From positions 1 through 62,449 of the forward strand of contig NZ_JAKZAK010000031.1 of the NCBI RefSeq assembly GCF_023156385.1: a stretch of 62,449 nt of DNA. The letters are read 5' to 3'. Below the pieces are notes generated by a model. It searched no databases, was not told the DNA's origin, and saw only the letters and a list, made by a program, of their open reading frames with translations. This document shows, in pieces, positions 26,469 through 35,622 of this stretch. The translations under genes and the position numbers were made by a program. The stretch comes from Marinobacter xestospongiae (GTDB taxonomy: Bacteria; Pseudomonadota; Gammaproteobacteria; Pseudomonadales; Oleiphilaceae). The first letter of the stretch is position 1; every line of letters starts with the position of its first letter.

Positions 26469-28217
26469 TTAGCCCGCCTCGTGACGGCTGAGCTGGCGCA
26501 GTTCCTGCCGCTCGGCATCGCTCAGGTCGGCGAGGCTGCGTTTCTCGTTCAGCAGCGCCGCCAGGCGTTGCTTGCGGGCCGCTTCCTGATCCGGTTGCAG
26601 CATCTCCCTGGCGACGGCCAGGGTCTGTTCCCGTTTGGGCACGTGTTCGATGCCGTCGAACAGGCCGAAAAAGCGCCCGTGGGCCTGGCTATCCAGGGCC
26701 AGGCGGCTGAGCAGCTGGCGTTGATCGCCAATCTGCTGCTGGTCAATCCAGCTGGCCAGCTGGCGGGCCTGGGGCAGCTGACGGTCGATCCGGGCCAGCT
26801 CCAGTACCTCGGTGGCCAGTTCCGGTGCTTCCACCAGGGCCAGGCACAGCAGGCTGTCCTTGTTCAGGCGCACGTCGATGCGCTCTTCCTGAATGCGGTC
26901 GCGGCGGTGACCAAACCGGCCAAATTTGCCACGACCACCGTCACCGCGCTGGTTGTTCTGCCAGTCGCGCTTGCCGCCACACAGCCTCAGCATTTCGTGC
27001 CACATGGCATCCCGCAGGGTGCATCGTGGCATCTTGTTCAGCAGCGGTTCCACCCGCGCCCGCAGTTCGCCGCGGTGCTCCGGGAGTGCCAGATCGAGTC
27101 CCTCGCTCTTGCGATTGAAGAGGTAGCGGGACAGCGGTGTGGCACCATCAATGCGCTGCTGGAACGCGTCCGGACCTTCCTTGCGCACCAGGGTGTCCGG
27201 ATCTTCCCCCTGGGGCAGCATCAGAAACTGCAGATGGAGACCGTCCGCCAGCAGTTCCAGTGCGTTCTCCATGGCGCGATCGGCGGCGCGGTGACCGGCG
27301 GCGTCGCCATCAAAACAGAACACCAGGTGCCGGACCTGGCGCAGCAGCGCGGTCAGGCTGTCCTGGTTGGTCGCCGTGCCCAGCGTGGCCACCGCATAGT
27401 GAATGCCATGCTGGGCCAGGGCGATGACGTCCATATAGCCTTCCACCACCAGCAAGCGGTCGAGCTGGCGGATGGCCTGACGGGCTTCGAAAAGACCGTA
27501 AATCTCCCGGCTCTTGTGGAAGACATCGGACTCGGGCGAATTGATGTACTTCGCCTTGTCGTCTCCCAGGGTCCGCCCGCCAAAGGCAACGGTGCGTCCG
27601 CGGCTGTTGCGGATCGGAAACATGATCCGGTTGCGGAACAGATCCCGGGGCCGGCCATAGCGGTCAGACACTGTGCCGGTTTCCACCAGCGGGCCCTTGA
27701 GGTCGGCCGCGGCCGCCTCGAACAGCGCGGTGCCGGTGCCCGGCGCAAAGCCGAGCTGGTAGCGCTCTGTTGTGGCGGCGTCGAGCCCCCGTTGTTGCAG
27801 GTAGTCCCGGGCGTAATTGCCCTGGGGACTGCGCAGCGTGCCCTGATAGAACTGGCTGGCAAAATCCAGCGCGTCGGTCAGTGTCCGGGCCTGTTGCATC
27901 TCCTGACGGGCCACCCGGTCGTAGGGCACTTCCAGTCCCTGGCGACGGGCCAGCTCTTCAACGGCGTCGGTAAATCCCAGGCCGTCAAACTCGCGGATGA
28001 AACTGATGGCGTCCCCGTGGGCACCACAGCCGAAGCAGTGATAGAAGCCCTTATCGGGGCGGACGTTGAACGACGGGGTCTTTTCGTCGTGAAAAGGGCA
28101 GCAGGCCTTATAGTTTCCGCCGGCCTTTTTCAGGGTGATGCGCGACCCGATCAGCTCCGCAAGGTCGATGCGGTCTAGCAGCTCTTCGACAAAGCGTTGC
28201 GGGATCAAGCCACTCAT
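26469..28217 (-). CDS. dnaG: DNA primase
   Basis: Makes RNA primers for replication; 582 residues. The zinc ribbon uses Cys40, His43, Cys61 and Cys64. The TOPRIM core has LLVVEGYMDVIAL and FCFDGDAAG. The C-terminal helicase-binding domain follows a Gly/Arg-rich linker (GGRGKFGRFGHRRD). The start at MSGLIPQRFVEELL has CCGGAG upstream; the open frame extends 27 codons further, but that stretch is the rpsU-dnaG terminator. Confidence 0.98.
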   Translation of the reverse strand: MSGLIPQRFVEELLDRIDLAELIGSRITLKKAGGNYKACCPFHDEKTPSFNVRPDKGFYHCFGCGAHGDAISFIREFDGLGFTDAVEELARRQGLEVPYDRVARQEMQQARTLTDALDFASQFYQGTLRSPQGNYARDYLQQRGLDAATTERYQLGFAPGTGTALFEAAAADLKGPLVETGTVSDRYGRPRDLFRNRIMFPIRNSRGRTVAFGGRTLGDDKAKYINSPESDVFHKSREIYGLFEARQAIRQLDRLLVVEGYMDVIALAQHGIHYAVATLGTATNQDSLTALLRQVRHLVFCFDGDAAGHRAADRAMENALELLADGLHLQFLMLPQGEDPDTLVRKEGPDAFQQRIDGATPLSRYLFNRKSEGLDLALPEHRGELRARVEPLLNKMPRCTLRDAMWHEMLRLCGGKRDWQNNQRGDGGRGKFGRFGHRRDRIQEERIDVRLNKDSLLCLALVEAPELATEVLELARIDRQLPQARQLASWIDQQQIGDQRQLLSRLALDSQAHGRFFGLFDGIEHVPKREQTLAVAREMLQPDQEAARKQRLAALLNEKRSLADLSDAERQELRQLSRHEAG

Positions 28218-28265
28218 GGGAACTCCGGAGGCATAGGGCTGCGGTGATTGACGGCGGCCAAAGCC

Positions 28266-28299
28266 AAAAATGCCGTCGAAGCGGGGCCTCGACGGCATT
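28266..28299 (-). terminator. rpsU-dnaG internal terminator
   Basis: Perfect 11-bp stem AATGCCGTCGA / TCGACGGCATT with a 9-base loop, followed on the minus strand by a run of five T. An internal terminator here is a known feature of the macromolecular synthesis operon and keeps DnaG far below S21. Confidence 0.9.
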
Positions 28300-28368
28300 C
28301 TGGAAGCGCAACCCGAAACCGATGGGTCGCGACTTGGAGCTTGCAGTCAAGCAAGCGCCGGGTACAAC

Positions 28369-28584
28369 TCAGTACAGGCGCTCGAACTTGCGCTGTTCCC
28401 GCTGCAGCTTCTTGAGATGACGCTTGACGGCAGCGGCGGCCTTGCGCTTGCGAACGGCAGTCGGCTTCTCGTAGTGCTCGCGACGACGAACTTCCGACAG
28501 GATGCCTGCTTTTTCGCAGGAACGCTTGAAGCGACGCAGTGCTACGTCAAACGGCTCATTCTCTTTCACTTTAACAGCTGGCAT
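28369..28584 (-). CDS. rpsU: 30S ribosomal protein S21
   Basis: S21, 71 residues, needed for initiation on natural mRNAs; very basic tail (KRKAAAAVKRHLKKLQREQRKFERLY). The start MPAVKVKENEPFDVALRRFKR is canonical and preceded by AGGTAGG. First gene of rpsU-dnaG-rpoD; a CATAAT at 28602-28607 on the minus strand is a possible -10. Confidence 0.98.
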   Translation of the reverse strand: MPAVKVKENEPFDVALRRFKRSCEKAGILSEVRRREHYEKPTAVRKRKAAAAVKRHLKKLQREQRKFERLY

Positions 28585-28886
28585 TCGAAAATCACCTACC
28601 TATTATGGAATCGGTTTCAGTTTTAAAGGTGTGCAGACAGGTCCACTTGTACCTGCGGTGCAGTACACAGCGACTCGTTGCTCGCCAGCCCACTCCTGCA
28701 CACCTTCCATTGTACCGCCTGGTAAGATTGAACAAAACTCGACCAGTGCGATTTTGGGGCGGCAATGATAGCGCTTTGATCACTCGATGGTCAATGGCCG
28801 CTGTGGAAAACTGCCGTCGGCCGGCGCCGTTCTGGTAGAATCCCGGGCTTCTGTTTCCCCCAACCAACGCAAGACGTGAGCGAGTT
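28585..28886. promoter_or_regulatory. Divergent rpsU/tsaD promoter region
   Basis: About 300 bases between divergent rpsU and tsaD. It must hold both promoters; the only candidate I can point to is CATAAT for rpsU. A short imperfect hairpin GTAC..GTAC lies near 28652-28670. No gene is visible. Confidence 0.4.
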
Positions 28887-29948
28887 ATGCTGATTCTGGG
28901 TATTGAGACCTCCTGCGACGAGACCGGTGTGGCGCTGTATGACAGCGAGCAGGGCCTGCTGGCCCATGCCCTGTTCAGCCAGGTGGACATGCACGCCGAT
29001 TACGGCGGCGTGGTGCCGGAACTGGCCTCGCGGGACCATGTCCGCAAACTGCTGCCGCTGTGCGATGAGGTGCTGGAGCGCGGTAGCCGCAAGCGGGCCG
29101 ACCTTGACGGTATCGCCTACACCGCCGGGCCGGGCCTGGTGGGGGCGCTGATGGTGGGCGGCTCGGTGGCTCATGCCCTCGGTTTTGCACTGGGCGTGCC
29201 GGTGTTGGGGGTGCATCACATGGAAGGCCATCTGCTGGCGCCGATGCTGGAAGAACAGCCGCCGGCGTTCCCGTTTGTGGCCCTGCTGGTGTCCGGTGGC
29301 CACACCCAGCTGGTGCAGGTGGATGGCATCGGCCAGTACCGGTTGCTGGGGGAGTCGGTGGACGACGCCGCCGGTGAGGCTTTTGACAAGGCCGCCAAGA
29401 TGCTGGGACTGGATTACCCGGGGGGACCGCGGGTGGCGGCCCTGGCGGAACAGGGGCGGGATGGTCGCTATAAATTCCCGCGACCGATGACGGATCGTCC
29501 GGGGCTGGATTTCAGCTTCAGTGGCCTGAAGACCTTTACCCTGAACACGGTGACTGCGGCGGAACAGGCCGACGCCCTGGATGATCAAACCCGGGCGGAC
29601 ATTGCCCGTGCCTTTGAGACCGCCGTGGTGGACACCCTGGCGATCAAGTGTCGCCGGGCACTGCAGCAGACCGGCTGTCGGCGCCTGGTGATGGCCGGCG
29701 GTGTCAGTGCCAACCGGCGTCTGCGCTCGGCGCTGGCGGAGATGGCGCAGAAACTGCGGGCAGAGGTGTTCTATGCCCGGCCGGAGTTCTGCACCGACAA
29801 CGGTGCGATGATCGCCTACGCCGGTTGTCAGCGTCTGCTGGCTGGCCAGCGCGACGGTGAGCGCATCGTCGCGGTGCCACGCTGGCCCATGGACCAGTTG
29901 CCTCCGCTGGAGGCCGAGTGCCTGGACGGCCTGGCGCCCCAGCGCTAA
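28887..29948 (+). CDS. tsaD: tRNA N6-threonylcarbamoyladenosine transferase TsaD
   Basis: Transfers threonylcarbamoyl to A37 of ANN-decoding tRNAs, with TsaB and TsaE. 353 residues, ASKHA fold. The start MLILGIETSCDETGVALYD is canonical, the metal ligands His111 and His115 are in HHMEGH, and the nucleotide-binding SGGHTQLV and AGGVSANRRLR motifs are present. Divergent from rpsU, a conserved arrangement. Confidence 0.98.
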   Translation: MLILGIETSCDETGVALYDSEQGLLAHALFSQVDMHADYGGVVPELASRDHVRKLLPLCDEVLERGSRKRADLDGIAYTAGPGLVGALMVGGSVAHALGFALGVPVLGVHHMEGHLLAPMLEEQPPAFPFVALLVSGGHTQLVQVDGIGQYRLLGESVDDAAGEAFDKAAKMLGLDYPGGPRVAALAEQGRDGRYKFPRPMTDRPGLDFSFSGLKTFTLNTVTAAEQADALDDQTRADIARAFETAVVDTLAIKCRRALQQTGCRRLVMAGGVSANRRLRSALAEMAQKLRAEVFYARPEFCTDNGAMIAYAGCQRLLAGQRDGERIVAVPRWPMDQLPPLEAECLDGLAPQR

Positions 29949-29960
29949 GTCGTTGCCGTG

Positions 29961-30554
29961 CTAAAATCTGGATTCCCGCCCCTGGGCCAGACGAATCAGG
30001 TTGTTGCGGTGGCGAACGACGATCAGCAGCGCCAGCAGGCCAAACAGGGGCAGGGTGTCCGGCTCAATCAGCGCACTGACCAGAGGGCCGCACACCACGG
30101 CGACAATCGAGGCCAGTGCCGAGATGCGCCAGCGCCACATCACCACGCCCCACACCGCACTGATCAATAATGTGGTCAGCGGTGCCAGCGCCAGCCCTGT
30201 GCCCAGTGCGGTGGCCACGCCCTTGCCACCCTTGAAGCGAAAGTACAGCGGGATCATATGGCCGGTGACCGCAAACAGCGCCACCATGGCCTGCGCCAGC
30301 AGTGACAGCCCGGCCTGATAGGCCAGCCACACCGGCAACCAGCCCTTGGCGGCGTCCAGTACCAGTGTTGCCAGTGCCGGCGCCCAGCCGCCGGTGCGGT
30401 AGACGTTGGTGGCGCCGGGATTGCCCGAGCCCTGGGCGCGGGTGTCCGGCAGTCCCCACGCCTGGCAGACCGGTACCGCAAACAGCACCGAGCCCAGCAA
30501 ATAGGCCAGGGCACAGAACAGGGTGGTCAGCAATGGCTCGTTGATCGCGATCAT
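29961..30554 (-). CDS. plsY: Glycerol-3-phosphate acyltransferase PlsY
   Basis: Membrane enzyme that acylates glycerol-3-phosphate from acyl-phosphate, the first step of phospholipid synthesis. 197 residues with about five membrane segments. The signature blocks are present: GSGNPGATNVYRTGG, FRFKGGKGVATALG and HRNNLIRL. The ATG at MIAINEPLL is preferred to a TTG eight codons earlier, though its ribosome site is weak. Convergent with tsaD (12-base gap) and divergent from folB. Confidence 0.95.
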   Translation of the reverse strand: MIAINEPLLTTLFCALAYLLGSVLFAVPVCQAWGLPDTRAQGSGNPGATNVYRTGGWAPALATLVLDAAKGWLPVWLAYQAGLSLLAQAMVALFAVTGHMIPLYFRFKGGKGVATALGTGLALAPLTTLLISAVWGVVMWRWRISALASIVAVVCGPLVSALIEPDTLPLFGLLALLIVVRHRNNLIRLAQGRESRF

Positions 30555-30710
30555 GGGAGTAGGACGGGCACCACTCAAGTGTGCGAAAATCCCCGCGCTG
30601 GCGCGAGCGGGCAGTCGGTCCTACAGTATCGAGTTGCCCCGGGCGGTTCAATTAGCTATCGGTCGCAAGGCCGGCCTGGCAGGCAGAAGCGGTAAGAGAG
30701 GTAGTCTCTG

Positions 30711-31070
30711 GTGACGGATTTGGTGTTGATAGAAGGGCTCGCGGTGGACGCCGTGATCGGTGTGTACGACTGGGAGCGGGAAATCACCCAGAACCTGTTG
30801 GTGGATCTGGAGATGGCCTGGGACAACCGTCGACCGGCGGCCAGTGACGACGTTGAGCTGGCGCTGGACTACGCCGATGTCAGTTCCCGGGTGAGCGGGT
30901 TTCTGCAACGGCGACAGTCCCAGCTGCTGGAAACCGCCGCCGAGGAACTGGCCGCTGACCTGCGGCAACACTACGGTATTGCCTGGCTGGCGCTGACCCT
31001 GCGCAAACCCGGCGCGGTGCCGCAGGCACGGTCGGTCGGTGTGCGTATTGAGCGGGGGCAGAAGCCGTGA
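30711..31070 (+). CDS. folB: Dihydroneopterin aldolase
   Basis: Folate pathway enzyme that cleaves dihydroneopterin to 6-hydroxymethyl-dihydropterin; 119 residues. Start is GTG with AAGAGAGG upstream. The family N-terminus (LVLIEGLAVDAVIGVYDWERE) and LRKPGAVPQARSVGVRIER C-terminus are present. Its stop overlaps the GTG of the following HPPK gene, so two successive folate steps are translationally coupled. Confidence 0.95.
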   Translation: MTDLVLIEGLAVDAVIGVYDWEREITQNLLVDLEMAWDNRRPAASDDVELALDYADVSSRVSGFLQRRQSQLLETAAEELAADLRQHYGIAWLALTLRKPGAVPQARSVGVRIERGQKP

Positions 31071-31588
31071 CGGGGGCGGTGGAAGTGCTGGTCAGCATTG
31101 GCAGCAACGTCGATCGGGAACGCTACGTCGCCGCAGCGCTGGATGCCCTCAGCGAGGCCTTTGGCGAGCTGCGGATCTCGTCGGTCTATGAGAGTGAGGC
31201 GGTGGGTTTCAATGGCTCGCCGTTCTTCAACCTGGTGGTCGCCCTTTACACCGATGACCCGGTGGCCACCCTGTCACGACGATTCAAGCAGATTGAAGCG
31301 GACAACGGCCGCCGTCGTGACGCCCCCAAGTTCAGCGCCCGCACCCTGGATCTGGACATCCTCACCTACGGCGACGCCGCCGGTATCATCGATGGCGTGG
31401 AACTGCCCCGGGGGGAAATTCTCCACAACGCCTTTGTGCTGTGGCCGATGGCGGAAATTGCCCCGGAGCAGGCGCACCCGCTGAATGGACAGACCTACCA
31501 GGCGTTATGGCAGGCCTACGACCGTGACCAGAAACTCTGGGTGGTGCCGTTCCAGTGGCGGGGGCAGACCATTTCACCCCGGCCCTGA
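31067..31588 (+). CDS. HPPK family pyrophosphokinase, folB-linked paralog
   Basis: Predicted 6-hydroxymethyl-7,8-dihydropterin pyrophosphokinase, 173 residues. VLVSIGSNVDRERYVAAA and the metal-binding DLDILTYGD are visible, with ARTLDLDI in place of the GPRTLDLDL of the second copy. Start is GTG overlapping the folB stop (GTGA). Pseudomonas also carries a divergent HPPK next to folB beside the canonical folK. Whether this copy is a working folK or specialised (for example for another pterin) cannot be told from sequence. Confidence 0.85.
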   Translation: MTGAVEVLVSIGSNVDRERYVAAALDALSEAFGELRISSVYESEAVGFNGSPFFNLVVALYTDDPVATLSRRFKQIEADNGRRRDAPKFSARTLDLDILTYGDAAGIIDGVELPRGEILHNAFVLWPMAEIAPEQAHPLNGQTYQALWQAYDRDQKLWVVPFQWRGQTISPRP

Positions 31589-31652
31589 GGCCATCTTGGG
31601 CGTCCTGCTGCTGCATCCATCGTCGGTAGGCAGCGAATGAGCTGGAGGGGCG

Positions 31653-33320
31653 CTAGCGCTCGTGGTGGTGACGGGAACGGAACAGCGCAATCAGCCCGTC
31701 GGTCGAGCTGTCTGAACTGCCAGGCAGCGGTGACGGGCTTTGCAGGCGTTGCAGGATGTCGGCGCCCAGCTGCTTGCCCAACTCCACGCCCCACTGATCA
31801 AACGAATCCAGATCCCAGATCACCCCCTGGGCGTAGGTCTTGTGCTCGTAGAGTGCGATCAGCGCGCCCACGATCCGGGGGGTGGCGCGCTCAAACAACA
31901 GGGTGTTGGTGGGCTTGTTGCCCGGGATGACCTTGTGACGGGCCAATCGGTCCACCTCTTCCGGCGGCAGGCCCTGCTGCTCCAGCTCGGTGCGGGCTTC
32001 CGCTTCGGTTTTGCCCTGCATCAGCGCCTGGGTCTGGCTCAGGCAGTTGGCGAACAGGATGGCGTGGTGGCTGGCCACCGGGTTGTGGGTCTGCAGGGGG
32101 ATGATGAAGTCCGCCGGCGACAGCCGGGTGCCCTGGTGCAACAGTTGGTGATAGGCGTGCTGACCATTGGCGCCGGCGCCGCCCCAGATGATGGGGCCGG
32201 TGTCATAGTCCACCGGGTCGCCGTGCTGGGTCACGCACTTGCCGTTACTCTCCATATCCAGTTGCTGCAGGTGGGCCGGCAGCCCCCGCAGGTAGTGATC
32301 GTAGGGGAGGATGGCGTGGGCATCGGCGCCCCAGAAATTGCCGTACCAGATGCCTAACAACGCCTGGATCACCGGCAGGTTGCGCTCCAGTGGCGCGGTG
32401 CGGAAATGCTGGTCCATGGTGTGGGCGCCAGACAACAGGGAGCGGAAGTTCTCCATGCCGATGGTCAGTGCGGTTGGCAAACCGATGGCGGACCAAAGCG
32501 AATAGCGGCCTCCCACCCAGTCCCACATCGGGAAGATGTTCTCTTCGGCGATGCCGAAATCAATCGCGGCCTCGGGCTTGGCGGTCACCGCCACAAAGTG
32601 CTTGCTGATGTGCTCCTCACGGCCGCCGTTGTGGAGGAACCATTCCCTGGCCACCTTGGTGTTTTCCAGCGTTTCCTGGGTACGGAAGGACTTGGACTGG
32701 ATCAGGAACAGGGTGGTTTCGGGGTTGATGTAACGCAGCACCTCGGTGATGTGGCTGCCGTCAATGTTGGCGACGTAGTGGCAGTTGAGGTGGCCGTGCC
32801 AGTATGGCTTGAGCGCCGCCGATACCAACTTGGGGCCGAGAAACGAGCCGCCGATGCCAATGCTGACCACGTCGGTAAAGGGCTTGTTGGAGAACCCGCG
32901 CCACTGGGTGCTGCGGATACGCCAGACAAATTCCTCCATACGCGCCAGGGTGCTGCGCACCTCGGGCATGATGTCCTGGCCGTCCACCTGAATGGCTTCG
33001 TCGCTGAGGTTGCGAAGCGCCACGTGCAGGGCTGGTCGCTGCTCGCTGAGGTTGACGGTGTCGCCCTGGAACAGCGCTTCAATCCGCTCCGGCAGCTGAC
33101 AGCGCCGGGCCAGCGCCATCAGCAGCGCCAGGGTGTCGTCGGTGATCAGGTTCTTGGAGTAATCCAGCGACAGCCCGGCGGCTTCGGTAAAGTAGCGCCG
33201 GAACCGGTCCCGGTCGAGGGCGAACAGCTCCCGCATGTGCACCGACTGCATCTCACCCTGATGCTTGCGCAGGGCTTGCCATTCTTCAAGTTCGGTCAGG
33301 CGTTTGCGGGCCTCGGCCAT
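31653..33320 (-). CDS. pgi: Glucose-6-phosphate isomerase
   Basis: Interconverts glucose-6-P and fructose-6-P; 555 residues, the usual size. Both signatures are present: VGGRYSLWSAIGLP and GQHAYHQLLHQG, and SIGIGGSFLGPKLV early on. AAGGA precedes the ATG. It lies 28 bases after panC on the same strand, as in Pseudomonas, so it may be cotranscribed with the pantothenate genes. Confidence 0.98.
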   Translation of the reverse strand: MAEARKRLTELEEWQALRKHQGEMQSVHMRELFALDRDRFRRYFTEAAGLSLDYSKNLITDDTLALLMALARRCQLPERIEALFQGDTVNLSEQRPALHVALRNLSDEAIQVDGQDIMPEVRSTLARMEEFVWRIRSTQWRGFSNKPFTDVVSIGIGGSFLGPKLVSAALKPYWHGHLNCHYVANIDGSHITEVLRYINPETTLFLIQSKSFRTQETLENTKVAREWFLHNGGREEHISKHFVAVTAKPEAAIDFGIAEENIFPMWDWVGGRYSLWSAIGLPTALTIGMENFRSLLSGAHTMDQHFRTAPLERNLPVIQALLGIWYGNFWGADAHAILPYDHYLRGLPAHLQQLDMESNGKCVTQHGDPVDYDTGPIIWGGAGANGQHAYHQLLHQGTRLSPADFIIPLQTHNPVASHHAILFANCLSQTQALMQGKTEAEARTELEQQGLPPEEVDRLARHKVIPGNKPTNTLLFERATPRIVGALIALYEHKTYAQGVIWDLDSFDQWGVELGKQLGADILQRLQSPSPLPGSSDSSTDGLIALFRSRHHHER

Positions 33321-33348
33321 GGTCGGGTTCCTTGTCGGGAGCTGGGTG

Positions 33349-34203
33349 TCAGGCGCGCTGGATGGACAGGTTGTCGATCAGGCGGGTAGTGCCCAGAAAC
33401 GCTGCCGCCAGGATCGTCAGGTCCCGCTCGCCGGAACGGGGTGGTTTCAGGCTCAGGCTGCTGACGATGTTCACGTACTCCGGGCGAAAGCCCAGCCGCT
33501 TGAGTTCGTCCATGGCGTCCTGTTCCAGTCCGGGGATGGCGTCGTCGTCTGCGTTGGCCAGCTTGCCCGCGGTGTCCTGAAGCACCCGTTGCAGGCCCGG
33601 GGCGCGCTGGCGGTCTTCCTCGCTGAGGTAGCCATTGCGGGAGCTGAGTGCCAGGCCATCCTCATCGCGGACGGTGGGCGCGCCGATGACTTCCACCGGC
33701 AACATCAGGTCCCGCACCAGCTTGCGAATCACCGCCAGCTGCTGGAAATCCTTCTCGCCAAACACCGCAATGTCCGGCTGGACCATGTTGAACAGCATGG
33801 TCACCACGGTGGCGACGCCCTCAAAATGGCCCGGACGTCCAGCGCCGCAATGGCCTTCGCTGACACCCGGTACCACCACCTGGGTCTGCTGGACCAGGCC
33901 TTCAGGGTAGATCTCGCTGACCGGCGGGGCGAACACCAGGGTGTTGCCACTGGCGTCGAGTTTGTCCTGATCGGCCCGCAGGGTGCGGGGGTAGCTGTCC
34001 AGATCCTCGTTGGCACCGAACTGCATCGGGTTGACGAAGATGCTGGTAACCACCACATCGGCGGCATCCAGGGCTTTGGTTACCAGTGACAGGTGACCGT
34101 CGTGCAGATTGCCCATGGTGGGTACCAGACCAATACGTTTGCCCTGGGCCCGGTAGCTTTGCAGGATGGTTCGCAGTTCCTTGACCTTGTGTACGGTTCT
34201 CAT
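33349..34203 (-). CDS. panC: Pantothenate synthetase
   Basis: Condenses pantoate and beta-alanine with ATP; 284 residues. The ATP-binding VPTMGNLHDGHLSLV (HIGH-like) is near residues 28-42, with SIFVNPMQFGANEDLDSYPR and FGEKDFQQL following. The ATG overlaps the panB stop (ATGA), so the pair is translationally coupled. No panD is in the window. Confidence 0.98.
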   Translation of the reverse strand: MRTVHKVKELRTILQSYRAQGKRIGLVPTMGNLHDGHLSLVTKALDAADVVVTSIFVNPMQFGANEDLDSYPRTLRADQDKLDASGNTLVFAPPVSEIYPEGLVQQTQVVVPGVSEGHCGAGRPGHFEGVATVVTMLFNMVQPDIAVFGEKDFQQLAVIRKLVRDLMLPVEVIGAPTVRDEDGLALSSRNGYLSEEDRQRAPGLQRVLQDTAGKLANADDDAIPGLEQDAMDELKRLGFRPEYVNIVSSLSLKPPRSGERDLTILAAAFLGTTRLIDNLSIQRA

Positions 34204-34994
34204 GCCTGGAAACTGTGCTCCTCAGCGGGGAATTGACGGTGTCGCACGGCGTCGACGTACGCCTTGATAGCGTCCTGGACGGAATCTGATTCCGCCAGGA
34301 AGTTTTTCACGAACCGCGGCGGCCGTCCCGGAGTCAGGCCCAGCATGTCGTGAACCACCAGTACCTGACCATCGGTGTCAGCGCCGGCACCAATGCCGAT
34401 CACCGGGGCCTTGACTGCCTGGGTGATGCGGGCAGCCAGGGGCGCCGGCACGCATTCCAGCAGGATGACATCGGCGCCGGCCCGCTCCAGCAGACAGGCG
34501 TGCTCGATCATCTGCTCGGCGTGGTGTTCATCGCGCCCCTGCACCTTGTAGCCACCAAACTTGTTGACGAACTGGGGTGTCAGACCCAGGTGAGCGCACA
34601 CCGGAATGCCGCGTTGGCTCAGGGCGGTGATGGTGTCGGTCATCCAGTCGGTGCCTTCCAGTTTGACCATCTGGGCACCGGCCCGCATCAGTTCGGCAGC
34701 GTTATTGAGTGCCTGCTCAGTGGTACCGTAGGACATGAAGGGCATATCGGCCATCACCAGGGCGCCCTGATTGCCCTTGGCCACAGCCCGGGTGTGGTAG
34801 ACCATCTGTTCCATGGTTACCGGCAGCGTGCTGTCATGGCCCTGCAGCACCATGCCCAGGGAGTCACCAATGAGGATGACATCCACGCCGGCTGAGCTGA
34901 CGGTGTGGGCAAAGGTGGCGTCGTAGGAGGTCAGAACGGCAAAGGCTTCGCCTTTCTGTTTGTACTCTCGCAGGGTATTGATGGTCACAGCCAT
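34200..34994 (-). CDS. panB: 3-methyl-2-oxobutanoate hydroxymethyltransferase
   Basis: First committed step of pantothenate synthesis, using methylene-THF; 264 residues from MAVTINTLREYK, the canonical start. Key motifs are LTSYDATFAHTVSSAGVDVI, IGDSLGMVLQGHDSTLPVTM and VIGIGAGADTDGQVLVVHDM. The open frame extends 19 codons upstream with no conservation. Overlaps panC by four bases. Confidence 0.98.
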   Translation of the reverse strand: MAVTINTLREYKQKGEAFAVLTSYDATFAHTVSSAGVDVILIGDSLGMVLQGHDSTLPVTMEQMVYHTRAVAKGNQGALVMADMPFMSYGTTEQALNNAAELMRAGAQMVKLEGTDWMTDTITALSQRGIPVCAHLGLTPQFVNKFGGYKVQGRDEHHAEQMIEHACLLERAGADVILLECVPAPLAARITQAVKAPVIGIGAGADTDGQVLVVHDMLGLTPGRPPRFVKNFLAESDSVQDAIKAYVDAVRHRQFPAEEHSFQA

Positions 34995-35109
34995 AGGAAT
35001 CTTGCCTTCTGTAGACTGGGTCAAGACGTGGGCCGGCGGCCGCCGGCGCAATTAAACGACAAGGGTATCCCCGGCAACCGCGGGAGGCAAGCGGGCCCCC
35101 GGTGCGGGA

Positions 35110-35622
35110 TCAAGCCGGTGTGGGGGCCTCGCCGGTGGGTGGCTCCAGCCGTTGCAGGCCGTTGTCGGCACAGCGATGTCGCAGCTCGGCCAGGGGGCGG
35201 CCATCGGGTAGCCGAAGATCGGGGGAGAGATCCAGCAGCGGCTGGAGTGCAAAGTCCCGGTTTGCCAGTTCCCGGTGCGGTACCGTCAGCCTTGGATCGT
35301 CGATGGTCTGGTTGCCGAACAACAGCAGGTCGAGATCCAGGGTGCGGGGGCCCCAGTGCCGCAGGCGGACGCGACCCTGGTTCTGTTCGATGGCCTGGAG
35401 TTCGTCCAGCAGCGCCAACGGCGACAGCTTGGTGCGCAGGTGCACCGCGCCATTGACGAAGTCCGGCTGGTCCTGGGGGCCGACCGGTCGGCTGCGGTAG
35501 AACGGTGACTGTGCCACCAGCGCCGAATCCGGCAGGCAGGCCAGCGCGCTGATGGCGCTGGCCAGTTGCGCCAGGGGATCGGCGAGGTTACTGCCGAGGC
35601 CGATAAAGGCGTCGGTGGTCAT
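35110..35622 (-). CDS. folK: HPPK, canonical FolK
   Basis: Pyrophosphorylates 6-hydroxymethyl-dihydropterin; 170 residues. Start MTTDAFIGLGSNLADP overlaps the pcnB stop (ATGA). The ATP/Mg motif RHWGPRTLDLDLLLFG carries both Asp ligands, and VPHRELANRDFALQPL follows, matching E. coli FolK closely. This is the second HPPK gene in the window. Confidence 0.96.
   Translation of the reverse strand: MTTDAFIGLGSNLADPLAQLASAISALACLPDSALVAQSPFYRSRPVGPQDQPDFVNGAVHLRTKLSPLALLDELQAIEQNQGRVRLRHWGPRTLDLDLLLFGNQTIDDPRLTVPHRELANRDFALQPLLDLSPDLRLPDGRPLAELRHRCADNGLQRLEPPTGEAPTPA

Noticed and set aside
26481..28178. 565-codon open frame opposite dnaG
   Set aside because: Shadow of dnaG; Gln/Val/Gly-rich translation without domain signatures.
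35032..35047. 16-bp GC palindrome GCCGGCGGCCGCCGGC upstream of panB
   Set aside because: Perfect but made of only G and C in a GC-rich genome; no second copy or factor recognised, so not called as an operator.
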